Of a stretch of DNA of 47,827 nucleotides, positions 40,033 through 47,827 are shown one piece after another. Every line of letters begins with the position of its first letter. The stretch's first letter is position 1. The position numbers and the translations under genes are program-made. The notes under the pieces are model-generated. The model searched no databases. It was given only the letters and a program-made list of their open reading frames with translations, and had not been told where the DNA came from. The stretch lies in assembly GCA_964342805.1 (NCBI GenBank), contig CAYFHQ010000015.1:1-47827 (forward strand). The letters run 5' to 3'. Origin of the DNA: CAYFHQ01 sp964342805 (GTDB lineage Bacteria; Bacillota; Clostridia; Peptostreptococcales; Acidaminobacteraceae).

Positions 40033-41223
40033 TTGCATTATTTCGACTATCTGGATAGTAGAACATTTGATAAAGTATTCTTTAAGAAGCCAAGCAATCT
40101 CTATAGCCTAGATGATGACCAGATGAAAAAGTATGCACTTGGGGCAACTCTGTATATTCCAGCTACTCGAGGAGATCTATCATCTATAGTAATCCAAAAT
40201 AAATATCCAGAAATGAAAAGTTTAGTGGTTTGCTTAGAAGACGCGATTAAGGATGATGAGGTTGTCTCATCGGAAAGTACACTCATAAATGAGTTGAGTA
40301 AAATTCAAAAGGCTATCGCTTCTAATAAGTTGATCAGTTCAACTATTCCATTGATTTTTATTCGTATTAGAAATTATCAGCATTTAAACACATTCTCCAA
40401 ACGGTTGAATAAATTTCGTGATATCGTTAGTGGTTTTGTGCTACCCAAATTTGATGTGGATAATGGCCAAAAGTACATGGACTGTGTGTCTCAACTTAAT
40501 AAAGATTCTAAGAAAAAATATTGGTTTATGCCAATATTGGAGTCCAAGGCAATAATATATGCTGAGTCTCGTAACTCTATCCTTGAATCGATCATTAAAA
40601 TATTAGATCCCTTCTCAGAGGACATACTCAACGTTAGAATTGGTGCAACTGACTTATGTTCTCATTATGGTGTTAGGAGAAGCAAAGACACTACTATTTA
40701 CCAAATACAAGTAATCAATCAATGTATCTCAGATGTTTTAAACTTTTTTTCAAGAGCAGATTCAGAGTATATTCTTTCAGGTCCGGTGTGGGAATATTTT
40801 CCTGAGCGCAAAAAAGGGGTCAATATTCTTTCGATGATAACACCATCAAATCATATCGGGGACCTGTGCAATTATAAAAGACCAACATATGAGAATGAGG
40901 GGCATCTGAATGCTTTTGTACAAGAAATTATCCTTGACAAGGAAAATGGATTTATAGGTAAAACGGTTATCCATCCTTCTCAAATTTTATTGGTAAATGC
41001 TCTTTACGTTGTTACGCATGAGGAGTTTCTGGATGCTTGCGCCATATTAGGTGAAGACTCAGGTGGCGTTTTTAGTAGTCAATATCGGAATAAAATGAAT
41101 GAGGCGAAACCACATGGATTATGGGCAAAAAAAATAATCAATCGTGCAAATGTTTATGGAGTATTCAATAAAGGATACGATTATATATCATTATTGGAGG
41201 GGCAAAGGGAGAAGATAAGATGA
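40033..41223 (+). CDS. CitE-like (HpcH/HpaI aldolase superfamily) lyase of the Ter system
   Basis: A 396-residue protein with the CitE/HpcH barrel: ALGATLYIPATRGDLS, SLVVCLEDAIKDDEV (with the metal-binding Glu/Asp pair), GFVLPKFD, MPILESKAI, VRIGATDLCSHYGVRR, GPVWEYF and GKTVIHPSQI. Such enzymes cleave or form C-C bonds in acyl-CoA or keto-acid substrates. In published analysis of Ter operons a family of this kind is predicted to help make a nucleoside-like metabolite. The start is TTG, five bases after GAGGTG. It overlaps the next gene by four bases (ATGA), so the two are translationally coupled. Confidence 0.85.
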   Translation: MHYFDYLDSRTFDKVFFKKPSNLYSLDDDQMKKYALGATLYIPATRGDLSSIVIQNKYPEMKSLVVCLEDAIKDDEVVSSESTLINELSKIQKAIASNKLISSTIPLIFIRIRNYQHLNTFSKRLNKFRDIVSGFVLPKFDVDNGQKYMDCVSQLNKDSKKKYWFMPILESKAIIYAESRNSILESIIKILDPFSEDILNVRIGATDLCSHYGVRRSKDTTIYQIQVINQCISDVLNFFSRADSEYILSGPVWEYFPERKKGVNILSMITPSNHIGDLCNYKRPTYENEGHLNAFVQEIILDKENGFIGKTVIHPSQILLVNALYVVTHEEFLDACAILGEDSGGVFSSQYRNKMNEAKPHGLWAKKIINRANVYGVFNKGYDYISLLEGQREKIR

Positions 41224-43679
41224 AACATACCGTCGAAAACCATTATTCATTGGATCTGAAAATAAACAATAATCCGTATGACCTTGATATAAACCGACTA
41301 TTCACGCTCGCTACAAGAAATAACCCAAAACGTAAGTTCTTGTTTGTTTCCAGAGTATTAGGAAAGCACTTGCCTGTTAAACCATTTATTGCTTTAAATT
41401 ATTGTAAATTGCTTGCCGCGTGTTTGTATGAGGTCCTCACTGATAAAAAAGCCATTGATAAGAATGAGATATTAGAAGCAATAAAACAAGAAACTAACAT
41501 TCATTCAGAATTGTTACGAAAAACAAAGTATCAGTTGGATACAAATACTATTTTTATAGGCCTTGCCGAAACTGCAACAGGAATGACGCATTCTATTTTT
41601 GAGTCGTTTGCGAGTTCTAGCGGGATGTATCATACCACTAGAGAGTGTGTCAAGTGGGATAAACCAGTTATAAAGTTTGAGGAAGCGCATTCACACGCTA
41701 CAAGTCATTACATCTACAACCAAGAAGGGGTAGAGATTAGTGCTGCCCAAAGAGTGATTATTGTTGATGATGAGATAACTACTGGAAACACCTTGCTTAA
41801 CTTTATGAAGACTATTAAGAGTGCTTATGGAATTTCAGAGTTTTATGTACTAACCTACCTAGACTGGAGAGATGATGAAGGTATGCGCATTTTTGAAGCG
41901 TTTAAGCAAAGTGAAAATGTTGAGATTACCGTTATATCTTTGTTAAAGGGAGAAATTGATCAATTCGAGGAAGGGAAACTTGAAACTGATCATATAAGGA
42001 ACCATGAGTTATTCGAAGGATCAGTTTGTGATGAGACTGATGAGTTATATGAGAAGGGGATAGTTAAGAGCGTTTATGTAGATTTTTTTTCGGATATGGA
42101 AGACTATCGTGATAAATGTGGGGCAATAAAAAACTATTGTTCTTTCACTGGGCGATTTGGATTAACTGTGAAAGAACAAAAAAAGTTGATGAAAAATATT
42201 GAGTTGACCAAAGAAAAGCTGCAGTCCTATGTTCAAGGAAAAACATTGATTCTTGGTACAGAGGAGTTTATGTACATCCCTTTGCGGATAGCAAATGAAC
42301 TTGAAGGGGATATATATTTTAAATCAACAACTAGAAGCCCCATTTTTCCATTGGATAATGGGAATTACCCCATAAAAGGGGGAATAAAATTTAGGAGCAC
42401 ATATAACAAAAATATTATCAATTATTTGTATAATGTTGAGCAAGATAAGTATGATACCATTATGCTTTTTATAGAAAAAGTTGATAAAGACAGGGCAAAT
42501 TATCAATTGCTCTATACAAAGCTCCAAAAGCACTGCAAGCAAGTTTATCTCATCCAAATCGGTGCAAACGATGAGAACTTATTAGATTATCCTCCTCTTA
42601 TTGGTACTTATGATCAAGAGGACGTGGTATTCTTGCTAAAAGAAATAGATGACCAGGTAAAAGAGCGTGACAATAAAACAAGAGAAAAGCTTATTCAAGG
42701 TGGCGTACACTATTCAGAGATGCTACCAATTGAATACAGTCCAACCCCTGCCTATATGGACATATATAAGCGGACTCTAAAGGAAAATGCTTATAAGTTA
42801 GCAGAAGCCGTGGGGCTGACCGCTTCAAAAATATACAAAACGAGATCAAAAAACACTGTTCTTGTTTCACTTGTTAGAGGGGGGACACCTGCGGGCATAC
42901 TTGTTAAAAGATACATCCATCAAACATATAATGTTAACTATCCCCACTATAGCATCTCGATCATTCGAGGCAAGGGAATAGATGAAAATGCGTTAAAATT
43001 CATACTTTTCAACCATCCAGATGCAGAAATACAGTTTGTTGATGGATGGACGGGTAAGGGGGCAATTGTATCTGAGTTAAAGGCAGCAATTGACAAATTT
43101 CAGGTGAAATATGGATACAATGATAAGTTAAATTATGAGTTTGCCGTGATATCTGATCCTGGACACTGTGCTGAAATTTATGGTACTCGGGAAGATTTCC
43201 TTGTTCCAAATGCGTGCCTAAATGCAACCGTGTCGGGACTAGTAAGTAGAAGTTTTCACCGAAATGATCTCATTCAAGACAGAGATTACCACGGGGTTAA
43301 ATTCTATAAACATTTAAAAAGTGATGATCTTTCAGAATCGTTCATCAATACAATTTCTCGTCACTTTTCACATGTTGTATCAAGAGTCAATGAAGAGCTT
43401 GATACATTCAGTTTATTATCAGAAAAGATTGAGTGGACTGGAATGGAAGAAGTTAAGAGGATCCAGAAGGATTTTTGTATTGAAAATGTGAATCTAATAA
43501 AACCAGGACTGGGAGAGACAACACGAGTATTACTCAGAAGAGAACCGTGGAAAATTTTGGTGAATGAAAATTCGGACAATCTTTCGCATGTCATGCAACT
43601 GGCTGAGGAAAGAAATGTTCCTATTGAGACCTATCCCCTTAGAAATTATTCATGTTGTGGCTTGGTGAAATTGCTTTGA
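41220..43679 (+). CDS. Fused PRTase-TRSP-StiP-PELOTA protein of the Ter system
   Basis: An 819-residue fusion of modules usually found as two proteins. Residues about 1-250 are a phosphoribosyltransferase domain with the PRPP loop VDDEITTGNT at 182-191. The TRSP domain follows (about 330-450), with its name motif TRSP at 371-374. About 500-730 match the StiP domain (MLPIEYSPTPAYMDIYKRTL, VSLVRGGTPAGILVKRY, ISDPGHCAEIYGTREDFLVP). The last 80 residues resemble the PELOTA RNA-binding domain (IKPGLGETTRVLLRREPWKILV). Such enzymes are predicted to build a nucleoside-like compound from PRPP in Ter operons. The ATG overlaps the CitE-like stop (ATGA). Confidence 0.85.
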   Translation: MKHTVENHYSLDLKINNNPYDLDINRLFTLATRNNPKRKFLFVSRVLGKHLPVKPFIALNYCKLLAACLYEVLTDKKAIDKNEILEAIKQETNIHSELLRKTKYQLDTNTIFIGLAETATGMTHSIFESFASSSGMYHTTRECVKWDKPVIKFEEAHSHATSHYIYNQEGVEISAAQRVIIVDDEITTGNTLLNFMKTIKSAYGISEFYVLTYLDWRDDEGMRIFEAFKQSENVEITVISLLKGEIDQFEEGKLETDHIRNHELFEGSVCDETDELYEKGIVKSVYVDFFSDMEDYRDKCGAIKNYCSFTGRFGLTVKEQKKLMKNIELTKEKLQSYVQGKTLILGTEEFMYIPLRIANELEGDIYFKSTTRSPIFPLDNGNYPIKGGIKFRSTYNKNIINYLYNVEQDKYDTIMLFIEKVDKDRANYQLLYTKLQKHCKQVYLIQIGANDENLLDYPPLIGTYDQEDVVFLLKEIDDQVKERDNKTREKLIQGGVHYSEMLPIEYSPTPAYMDIYKRTLKENAYKLAEAVGLTASKIYKTRSKNTVLVSLVRGGTPAGILVKRYIHQTYNVNYPHYSISIIRGKGIDENALKFILFNHPDAEIQFVDGWTGKGAIVSELKAAIDKFQVKYGYNDKLNYEFAVISDPGHCAEIYGTREDFLVPNACLNATVSGLVSRSFHRNDLIQDRDYHGVKFYKHLKSDDLSESFINTISRHFSHVVSRVNEELDTFSLLSEKIEWTGMEEVKRIQKDFCIENVNLIKPGLGETTRVLLRREPWKILVNENSDNLSHVMQLAEERNVPIETYPLRNYSCCGLVKLL

Positions 43680-43768
43680 TGATAGATGCGTTAAGTAATG
43701 ATATTCGATCAACTGGATGACGTAAGGATCTCGTTTTTGAAAAAGTACATGTTATTAGGAGATGTTGT

Positions 43769-44554
43769 ATGAAAGTGTTTGCTTGTGATTTAGATCAAAC
43801 CCTTATATTTTCTAACAAATGGACAAAAATACCACAAATTAAACATGGAGACATTGCGTGCGTTGAGGAATATGAAGGTAGACCGGCCTCATTTATGTTA
43901 AAAAGATCATTGGAAATTTTAAGATATATTAGCAGCGTGTACCGATTCGTCCCCGTAACTACCAGAACAATAGAGCAATTCAATCGCGTTCAATTAATTA
44001 ACACTCATATCCCTGTGGCAATCGTCTCAAATGGCGGCGTTGTACTTGTCAACGGACAATTGGATGAGGAGTGGGCGTCAAGAATTGAGAGGGATATGCG
44101 AGCAGTTTCTCCATTGGCTGAGGTCGAAGATACAATAAGACATTTAAGGAAGAGCAAAGGGTTTAAAAGACTAGTTAGAGCAGATAATTTATTTCTTTAC
44201 ATCGTAATGGAGACAGCTGGTTTTGAAGCTACAGAAATCAACAGACTGATTAATCCGCTAGAAAAAATGGGCTGGAATGTTCACATTAATGGTAAGAAGA
44301 TTTATATTGTACCTTCTTGTGTTTCAAAAGGACGTGCCCTTGAATACGTCAAAAAAAAATTTGGCTATAGCTGGATTATAGCAGCAGGGGATTCGTCTCT
44401 AGATGTAGCAATGAGAGAGCATGCCAATGTATTTTTAGTGCCGGATCACGGCAAATTGGCAATGAAAAATAGGAGGGAAGATCCAATAAATGAAAACAGG
44501 TTGAAACATGGCTATGACCTACTTGTGATGGCACTTCATTATTTGATGATGTGA
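43769..44554 (+). CDS. HAD-superfamily hydrolase of the Ter system
   Basis: A 261-residue HAD phosphatase. Motif I is ACDLDQTLI (Asp7, Asp9), a Cof-like cap domain occupies the middle, the Lys of motif III is probably in CVSKGRALEYV, and motif IV is IIAAGDSSLDVAM. It should remove phosphate from a sugar-phosphate or nucleotide-like intermediate, fitting the last step of the pathway proposed for Ter biosynthetic genes. It begins 89 bp after the fusion gene behind AGGAGA. An ATP-grasp ligase, common in such clusters, is not present in this window. Confidence 0.85.
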   Translation: MKVFACDLDQTLIFSNKWTKIPQIKHGDIACVEEYEGRPASFMLKRSLEILRYISSVYRFVPVTTRTIEQFNRVQLINTHIPVAIVSNGGVVLVNGQLDEEWASRIERDMRAVSPLAEVEDTIRHLRKSKGFKRLVRADNLFLYIVMETAGFEATEINRLINPLEKMGWNVHINGKKIYIVPSCVSKGRALEYVKKKFGYSWIIAAGDSSLDVAMREHANVFLVPDHGKLAMKNRREDPINENRLKHGYDLLVMALHYLMM

Positions 44555-44620
44555 TGTTTCTTTAGTGATAGAATCAACTAAACACTGTTTAAAATCGGCG
44601 ACAGCGTATGGAATCGTTTA

Positions 44621-44639
44621 TAGCAAAGTTTTTTTGCTA
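44621..44639. promoter_or_regulatory. Dyad upstream of the copA sigma-54 promoter
   Basis: TAGCAAA (44621-44627) pairs with TTTGCTA (44633-44639). It lies about 55-70 bp before the -24 element, where activator sites can sit. No T-tail follows, so it is not a convincing terminator of the HAD gene. Confidence 0.4.
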
Positions 44640-44692
44640 GTAGGGTTCTAGTTTAATAAACCATAGGTAAAAATCGAAGAATAGCTTCAAAT

Positions 44693-44708
44693 TGGCACGA
44701 GATTTGCT
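44693..44708 (+). promoter_or_regulatory. Sigma-54 promoter upstream of copA
   Basis: TGGCACGAGATTTGCT fits the full sigma-54 consensus TGGCACG-N4-TTGCW with correct ten-base spacing between GG and GC. The expected start is near 44719, giving a leader of about 175 bases before copA. A 25-codon ATG frame begins at 44718, almost at the start point, but has no ribosome site. Confidence 0.8.
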
Positions 44709-44892
44709 ATACTATATATGTGTCAGCGGATCTCTAATGACTTAATCAAAGTCTATGACCTGTTAAGAGGCGACAACATTCTTGTTTTAGTTTAACTCAA
44801 TAAGTTAATTGTGTTAAATGACAATAAGAACTGTTGCAAATGACACAGCGTGGTGATTACTATTAGAATTCTTATGAGAAAGGTTAGAAAGT

Positions 44893-47358
44893 ATGGGTTT
44901 AACTAATGCAAGTCTAAAAATTAATGGTATGACTTGTGCGTCATGCGCCAACGCAATAGAAAAAGGCGTTAGTAAACTTGAAGGTGTTCAAGTGGCAAAT
45001 GTAAATTTTGCGACTGAAAAGTTAACAGTTGAGTTTGATTCAACTCAAGTTAGTGTTGATGATTTAAAACTGGCAGTTAAAAACAGTGGTTATACCGCTG
45101 AGGGTGAGTCAAGTGTACGAGACGTTACAATACCAGTGGCAGGCATGACTTGTGCATCTTGTGCTTCTAGCATCGAAAAGGCAATAACTAAACTATCTGG
45201 TATTCAAAAGGTTAATGTTAACTTTGCTACTGAAAAAGCAACAGTAACCTATGATACAAATTTGACTCGAATATCTGAGATTAAACAGGCAGTTGTCAAG
45301 GCGGGGTATAAACCACTTGAAATAGAGTCATCTGATCAAGTGGATGAGGAAAAAGCAAGAAGAGAAAAAGAAATGAAAGACCTGTGGAATAAGTTCATAG
45401 TGTCGGCTGTATTCTCGATACCGCTGTTATACATTGCCATGGGACACTTGCTGGGTGCAAGTTTACCGATGTTTGTGGATCCAAATTACAATCCAATGAA
45501 TTTTGCGCTGATCCAGTTGGTACTGGTAATACCTGTAATTATTGCAGGTAATAAGTTTTATTTAAAAGGTATTCCGGCACTTTTCAAGAAAAATCCTAAT
45601 ATGGACACATTAATCGGTATAGGTACCGCTGCAGCAATCCTTTATGGGGTATACGCGGTTTATGAAATTTCTATAGGGAATCTTGTTTATGCTGAAGACC
45701 TATATTTCGAAACAGCAGGTGTAATTATAACGTTGATATTACTGGGTAAGTATTTGGAGGCCGTTACTAAAGGTAAAACTTCTGAGGCTATTAAAAAGCT
45801 AATGGGTCTTGCTCCGAAAACTGCTATAGTAATTCAGGGCGACGAGGAAGTCGTTATTCCAATAGAAGAAGTTGAAGTTGGTGATCTTGTACTTGTTAAA
45901 CCAGGTGAAAAAGTTCCAGTTGATGGGATTGTCATCGAAGGTCTAACATCAATTGATGAGTCTATGCTCACAGGGGAATCTATTCCAATTGAAAAACATG
46001 TGGGTGACAATGTGATTGGTGCCAGTATCAATAAAAATGGCATGATTAAGTTTAAAGCAACTAAAGTAGGGAAGGACACCGCTCTTTCTCAAATTATTAA
46101 GCTTGTGGAAGATGCTCAGGGATCAAAGGCGCCTATTGCTAAGCTTGCAGATGTAATATCAGGCCGCTTTGTTCCAATTGTTATTGCAATCGCCATTTTG
46201 GCGGGACTTGCATGGTTTATTAGTGGTCAATCGGCCATATTCTCCTTGACCATTTTCATTGCTGTTCTTGTTATCGCTTGCCCTTGTGCACTGGGCCTAG
46301 CAACACCAACTGCAATCATGGTAGGAACTGGCAAGGGTGCTGAAAACGGTGTATTGATTAAGGGTGGAGAACCACTTGAAACTGCCCATAAGATCAAGAC
46401 AATTGTTTTCGATAAAACGGGTACAATCACAGAAGGAAAGCCTGTGGTTACAGATGTAGTAACTGTTGACAATTTTGACAAGGATGAGCTGTTGGCAATC
46501 GCGGCTTCAGCTGAAAAAGGTTCCGAACACCCACTAGGTGAGGCGATTGTTAAACATGCAGAAGAAAAAGGAACCAAGCTATATAAAGTTGAGAAGTTTA
46601 AGGCCATTCCAGGTCATGGAATAGAAGTACAAATCAACGGAAATACTGTTATGCTTGGAAACAAGAAGCTTATGGATGTTTCTGGGATTAAGATTACTTT
46701 ACAAACAGAGTCTGACAAACTTGCATCTGAAGGTAAGACACCAATGTTTATGAGTAGTGAAGGGAAATTGATCGGTATTGTTGCTGTGGCTGACACAACA
46801 AAAGAAAGCAGTGCATTTGCAATTAAAAAACTACATGAGATGGGTATTGAAGTTGCAATGATCACAGGTGACAATAAGAGAACAGCTGACGCCATCGCCA
46901 AGCAAGTGGGCATTGACTTGGTATTAGCTGAGGTACTGCCTGAAGACAAGGCAAATGAAGTTAAAAATCTTCAAAAATCAGGAAAAATGGTCGCAATGGT
47001 TGGGGATGGTGTCAATGATGCACCGGCCCTAGCACAGGCTGACGTAGGAATCGCCATTGGATCAGGCACAGACGTTGCTATGGAGTCTGCTGATATTGTA
47101 CTAATGAAGAGTGATCTCGTTGATGTTGTAACAGCGCTGCAGTTGAGTAAGCGAACAATTAGAAATATCAAGCAAAATCTATTTTGGGCATTTGCCTACA
47201 ACGCAGCTGGTATACCAGTAGCTGCAGGCTTATTATTATTATTTGGTGGTCCTAAATTGAATCCGATGTTTGCTGCAGCTGCTATGGCATTTAGTTCAGT
47301 TTCCGTATTGTTAAACGCCCTACGTCTGAAGGGTTTCAAACCAGTGATTAACCGTTAG
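44893..47358 (+). CDS. copA: Copper-exporting P1B-type ATPase
   Basis: An 821-residue P-type ATPase of normal CopA length. Two N-terminal heavy-metal domains carry GMTCASC (about 13-19 and 81-87). The membrane part includes the ion motif CPC (463-465), and the phosphorylation site DKTGT starts at Asp507. SEHPLGEAIV gives the HP motif, and MVGDGVNDAPAL the hinge; GPKLNPMFAAAAMAFSS closes with the transmembrane-8 motif. It pumps Cu+ out of the cytoplasm. The ATG follows a modest AAAGG site. copZ starts seven bases after its stop. No csoR or copY repressor lies upstream; a sigma-54 element does. Confidence 0.95.
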   Translation: MGLTNASLKINGMTCASCANAIEKGVSKLEGVQVANVNFATEKLTVEFDSTQVSVDDLKLAVKNSGYTAEGESSVRDVTIPVAGMTCASCASSIEKAITKLSGIQKVNVNFATEKATVTYDTNLTRISEIKQAVVKAGYKPLEIESSDQVDEEKARREKEMKDLWNKFIVSAVFSIPLLYIAMGHLLGASLPMFVDPNYNPMNFALIQLVLVIPVIIAGNKFYLKGIPALFKKNPNMDTLIGIGTAAAILYGVYAVYEISIGNLVYAEDLYFETAGVIITLILLGKYLEAVTKGKTSEAIKKLMGLAPKTAIVIQGDEEVVIPIEEVEVGDLVLVKPGEKVPVDGIVIEGLTSIDESMLTGESIPIEKHVGDNVIGASINKNGMIKFKATKVGKDTALSQIIKLVEDAQGSKAPIAKLADVISGRFVPIVIAIAILAGLAWFISGQSAIFSLTIFIAVLVIACPCALGLATPTAIMVGTGKGAENGVLIKGGEPLETAHKIKTIVFDKTGTITEGKPVVTDVVTVDNFDKDELLAIAASAEKGSEHPLGEAIVKHAEEKGTKLYKVEKFKAIPGHGIEVQINGNTVMLGNKKLMDVSGIKITLQTESDKLASEGKTPMFMSSEGKLIGIVAVADTTKESSAFAIKKLHEMGIEVAMITGDNKRTADAIAKQVGIDLVLAEVLPEDKANEVKNLQKSGKMVAMVGDGVNDAPALAQADVGIAIGSGTDVAMESADIVLMKSDLVDVVTALQLSKRTIRNIKQNLFWAFAYNAAGIPVAAGLLLLFGGPKLNPMFAAAAMAFSSVSVLLNALRLKGFKPVINR

Positions 47359-47364
47359 GAGTCT

Positions 47365-47583
47365 ATGATGAATAAGAAAATTACAATTGAAGGTATGAGT
47401 TGTGGCCACTGCGTTGGTCGAGTGATGGAAAGCTTGAAGGAAATATGCGGTGTAGCTGAAGTCACTGTATCTCTTGAAGAAAAGTCAGCTGTAGTTGAGT
47501 TGAAGCATGATGTTGAAGATGATAAATTTATGGATGCTATAAAAGAGCTAGGCTACAGAGCAAGCGATATCATTAACATTTAA
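47365..47583 (+). CDS. copZ: Copper chaperone (heavy-metal-associated domain protein)
   Basis: A 72-residue single HMA domain with the metal motif GMSCGHC and the fold continuing through GVAEVTVSLEEKSAVVEL. CopZ-type chaperones carry Cu+ to CopA. The first ATG (47365) is three bases from TAGGAG and the second (47368) is six, so the second may be the true start; the difference is one Met. It is co-transcribed with copA and ends at a strong terminator. Confidence 0.92.
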   Translation: MMNKKITIEGMSCGHCVGRVMESLKEICGVAEVTVSLEEKSAVVELKHDVEDDKFMDAIKELGYRASDIINI

Positions 47584-47586
47584 AGT

Positions 47587-47617
47587 AAAAACGCAGGGGA
47601 AACCCTGCGTTTTTTTC
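47587..47617 (+). terminator. Terminator of copAZ
   Basis: ACGCAGGG (47591-47598) pairs with CCCTGCGT (47603-47610) around a GAAA loop, with A- and T-runs on the flanks. Confidence 0.85.
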
Positions 47618-47646
47618 TGAGCTTGTCCGACACGTACATGTTACTT

Positions 47647-47689
47647 AAGCGATAAAGTAGTCATCAAGACCACTATTTATTGATCGCTT
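47647..47689. repeat. Imperfect inverted repeat
   Basis: AAGCGAT (47647-47653) pairs with ATCGCTT (47683-47689), extended inside by AAAGTAGT/ACTATTT. It contains AAAGTAGTC, also seen in the repeats at 47790. Significance unclear. Confidence 0.4.
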
Positions 47690-47789
47690 GGTGTATTTGT
47701 TCAAGTTACAGGCAATATTGTAGATAATGCTAATGTCTAAAATTATAACTAAACTTTGAAGAGGTAATGCGTTTGTGAATGGTAATATA

Positions 47790-47823
47790 AAGTAGTCCAT
47801 TTTCAGACACATGAAGTAGTCCA
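47790..47823. repeat. Tandem AAGTAGTCCA motifs, possible insertion-sequence end
   Basis: AAGTAGTCCA occurs at 47790-47799 and again at 47814-47823. Closely spaced short terminal repeats of this sort occur at the ends of IS21-like elements, and the window stops here. No transposase is visible, so this is tentative. Confidence 0.3.
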
Positions 47824-47827
47824 ATCC

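Noticed and set aside
1..47827. CRISPR arrays, tRNA genes and rRNA genes
   Set aside because: No regularly spaced repeats, no TWYRA/GGTTCRA-type tRNA core with a cloverleaf and no rRNA sequence were found by eye; a tRNA scan would settle this.

Overview
The window looks like a chromosome segment from an anaerobic, moderate-G+C Firmicute of the class Clostridia. Supporting signs are strong AGGAGG-type ribosome sites, intrinsic terminators between most units, TTGACA/TATAAT promoters, GTG, TTG and possibly CTG starts, and amino-acid or peptide catabolism driven by sigma-54. The species cannot be named from sequence alone. No rRNA, tRNA, CRISPR array or complete transposon was seen.

Layout. 1-5.5 kb: the end of a hemolysin-III family membrane protein, an SRPBCC protein, a small-RNA candidate, an attenuator-like leader before a DUF1062/S4 protein, a frameshifted acetyltransferase, a long palindromic element, a TetR-DegV operon and a small alarmone synthetase. 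5.6-11.6 kb (minus strand): a secreted protein with a small membrane protein, an ABC-F ATPase, a PAS-GAF diguanylate cyclase and a long-form GAPDH. 11.7-18.6 kb: a sigma-54-controlled unit with an exported LysM-bearing cyanophycinase, isoaspartyl dipeptidase, a sigma-54 activator and a YfcC-family carrier that has its own sigma-54 promoter. Together these read as a pathway for eating cyanophycin or beta-aspartyl peptides. 18.7-32.6 kb: a cation/proton antiporter, a flavodoxin-like protein, a sensor kinase, a PucR regulator, a stalk-domain clan GH-A hydrolase candidate, a TtcA-like PP-loop ATPase with a MarR regulator, a GH1 beta-glycosidase, a MerR-methyltransferase-MFS chimera and hisC.

32.7-44.6 kb: a visibly A+T-richer island holding a Ter stress system. 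TelA and a three-repeat YceG-like protein are divergent from a CaCA-type cation exchanger and three TerD paralogues. A terminator follows, then a metabolite-synthesis arm: a CitE-like lyase, an 819-residue PRTase-TRSP-StiP-PELOTA fusion and a HAD phosphatase. 44.6-47.8 kb: copper ATPase copA and chaperone copZ behind a consensus sigma-54 promoter, then a possible insertion-sequence end at the window edge.

The most distinctive items are the sigma-54 cyanophycin regulon, the fused Ter biosynthetic enzyme with an exchanger in place of TerC, the sigma-54 element before copA, and the two-layer leader RNA before the DUF1062/S4 gene. All functions are inferred by reading the sequence; no database search was run.
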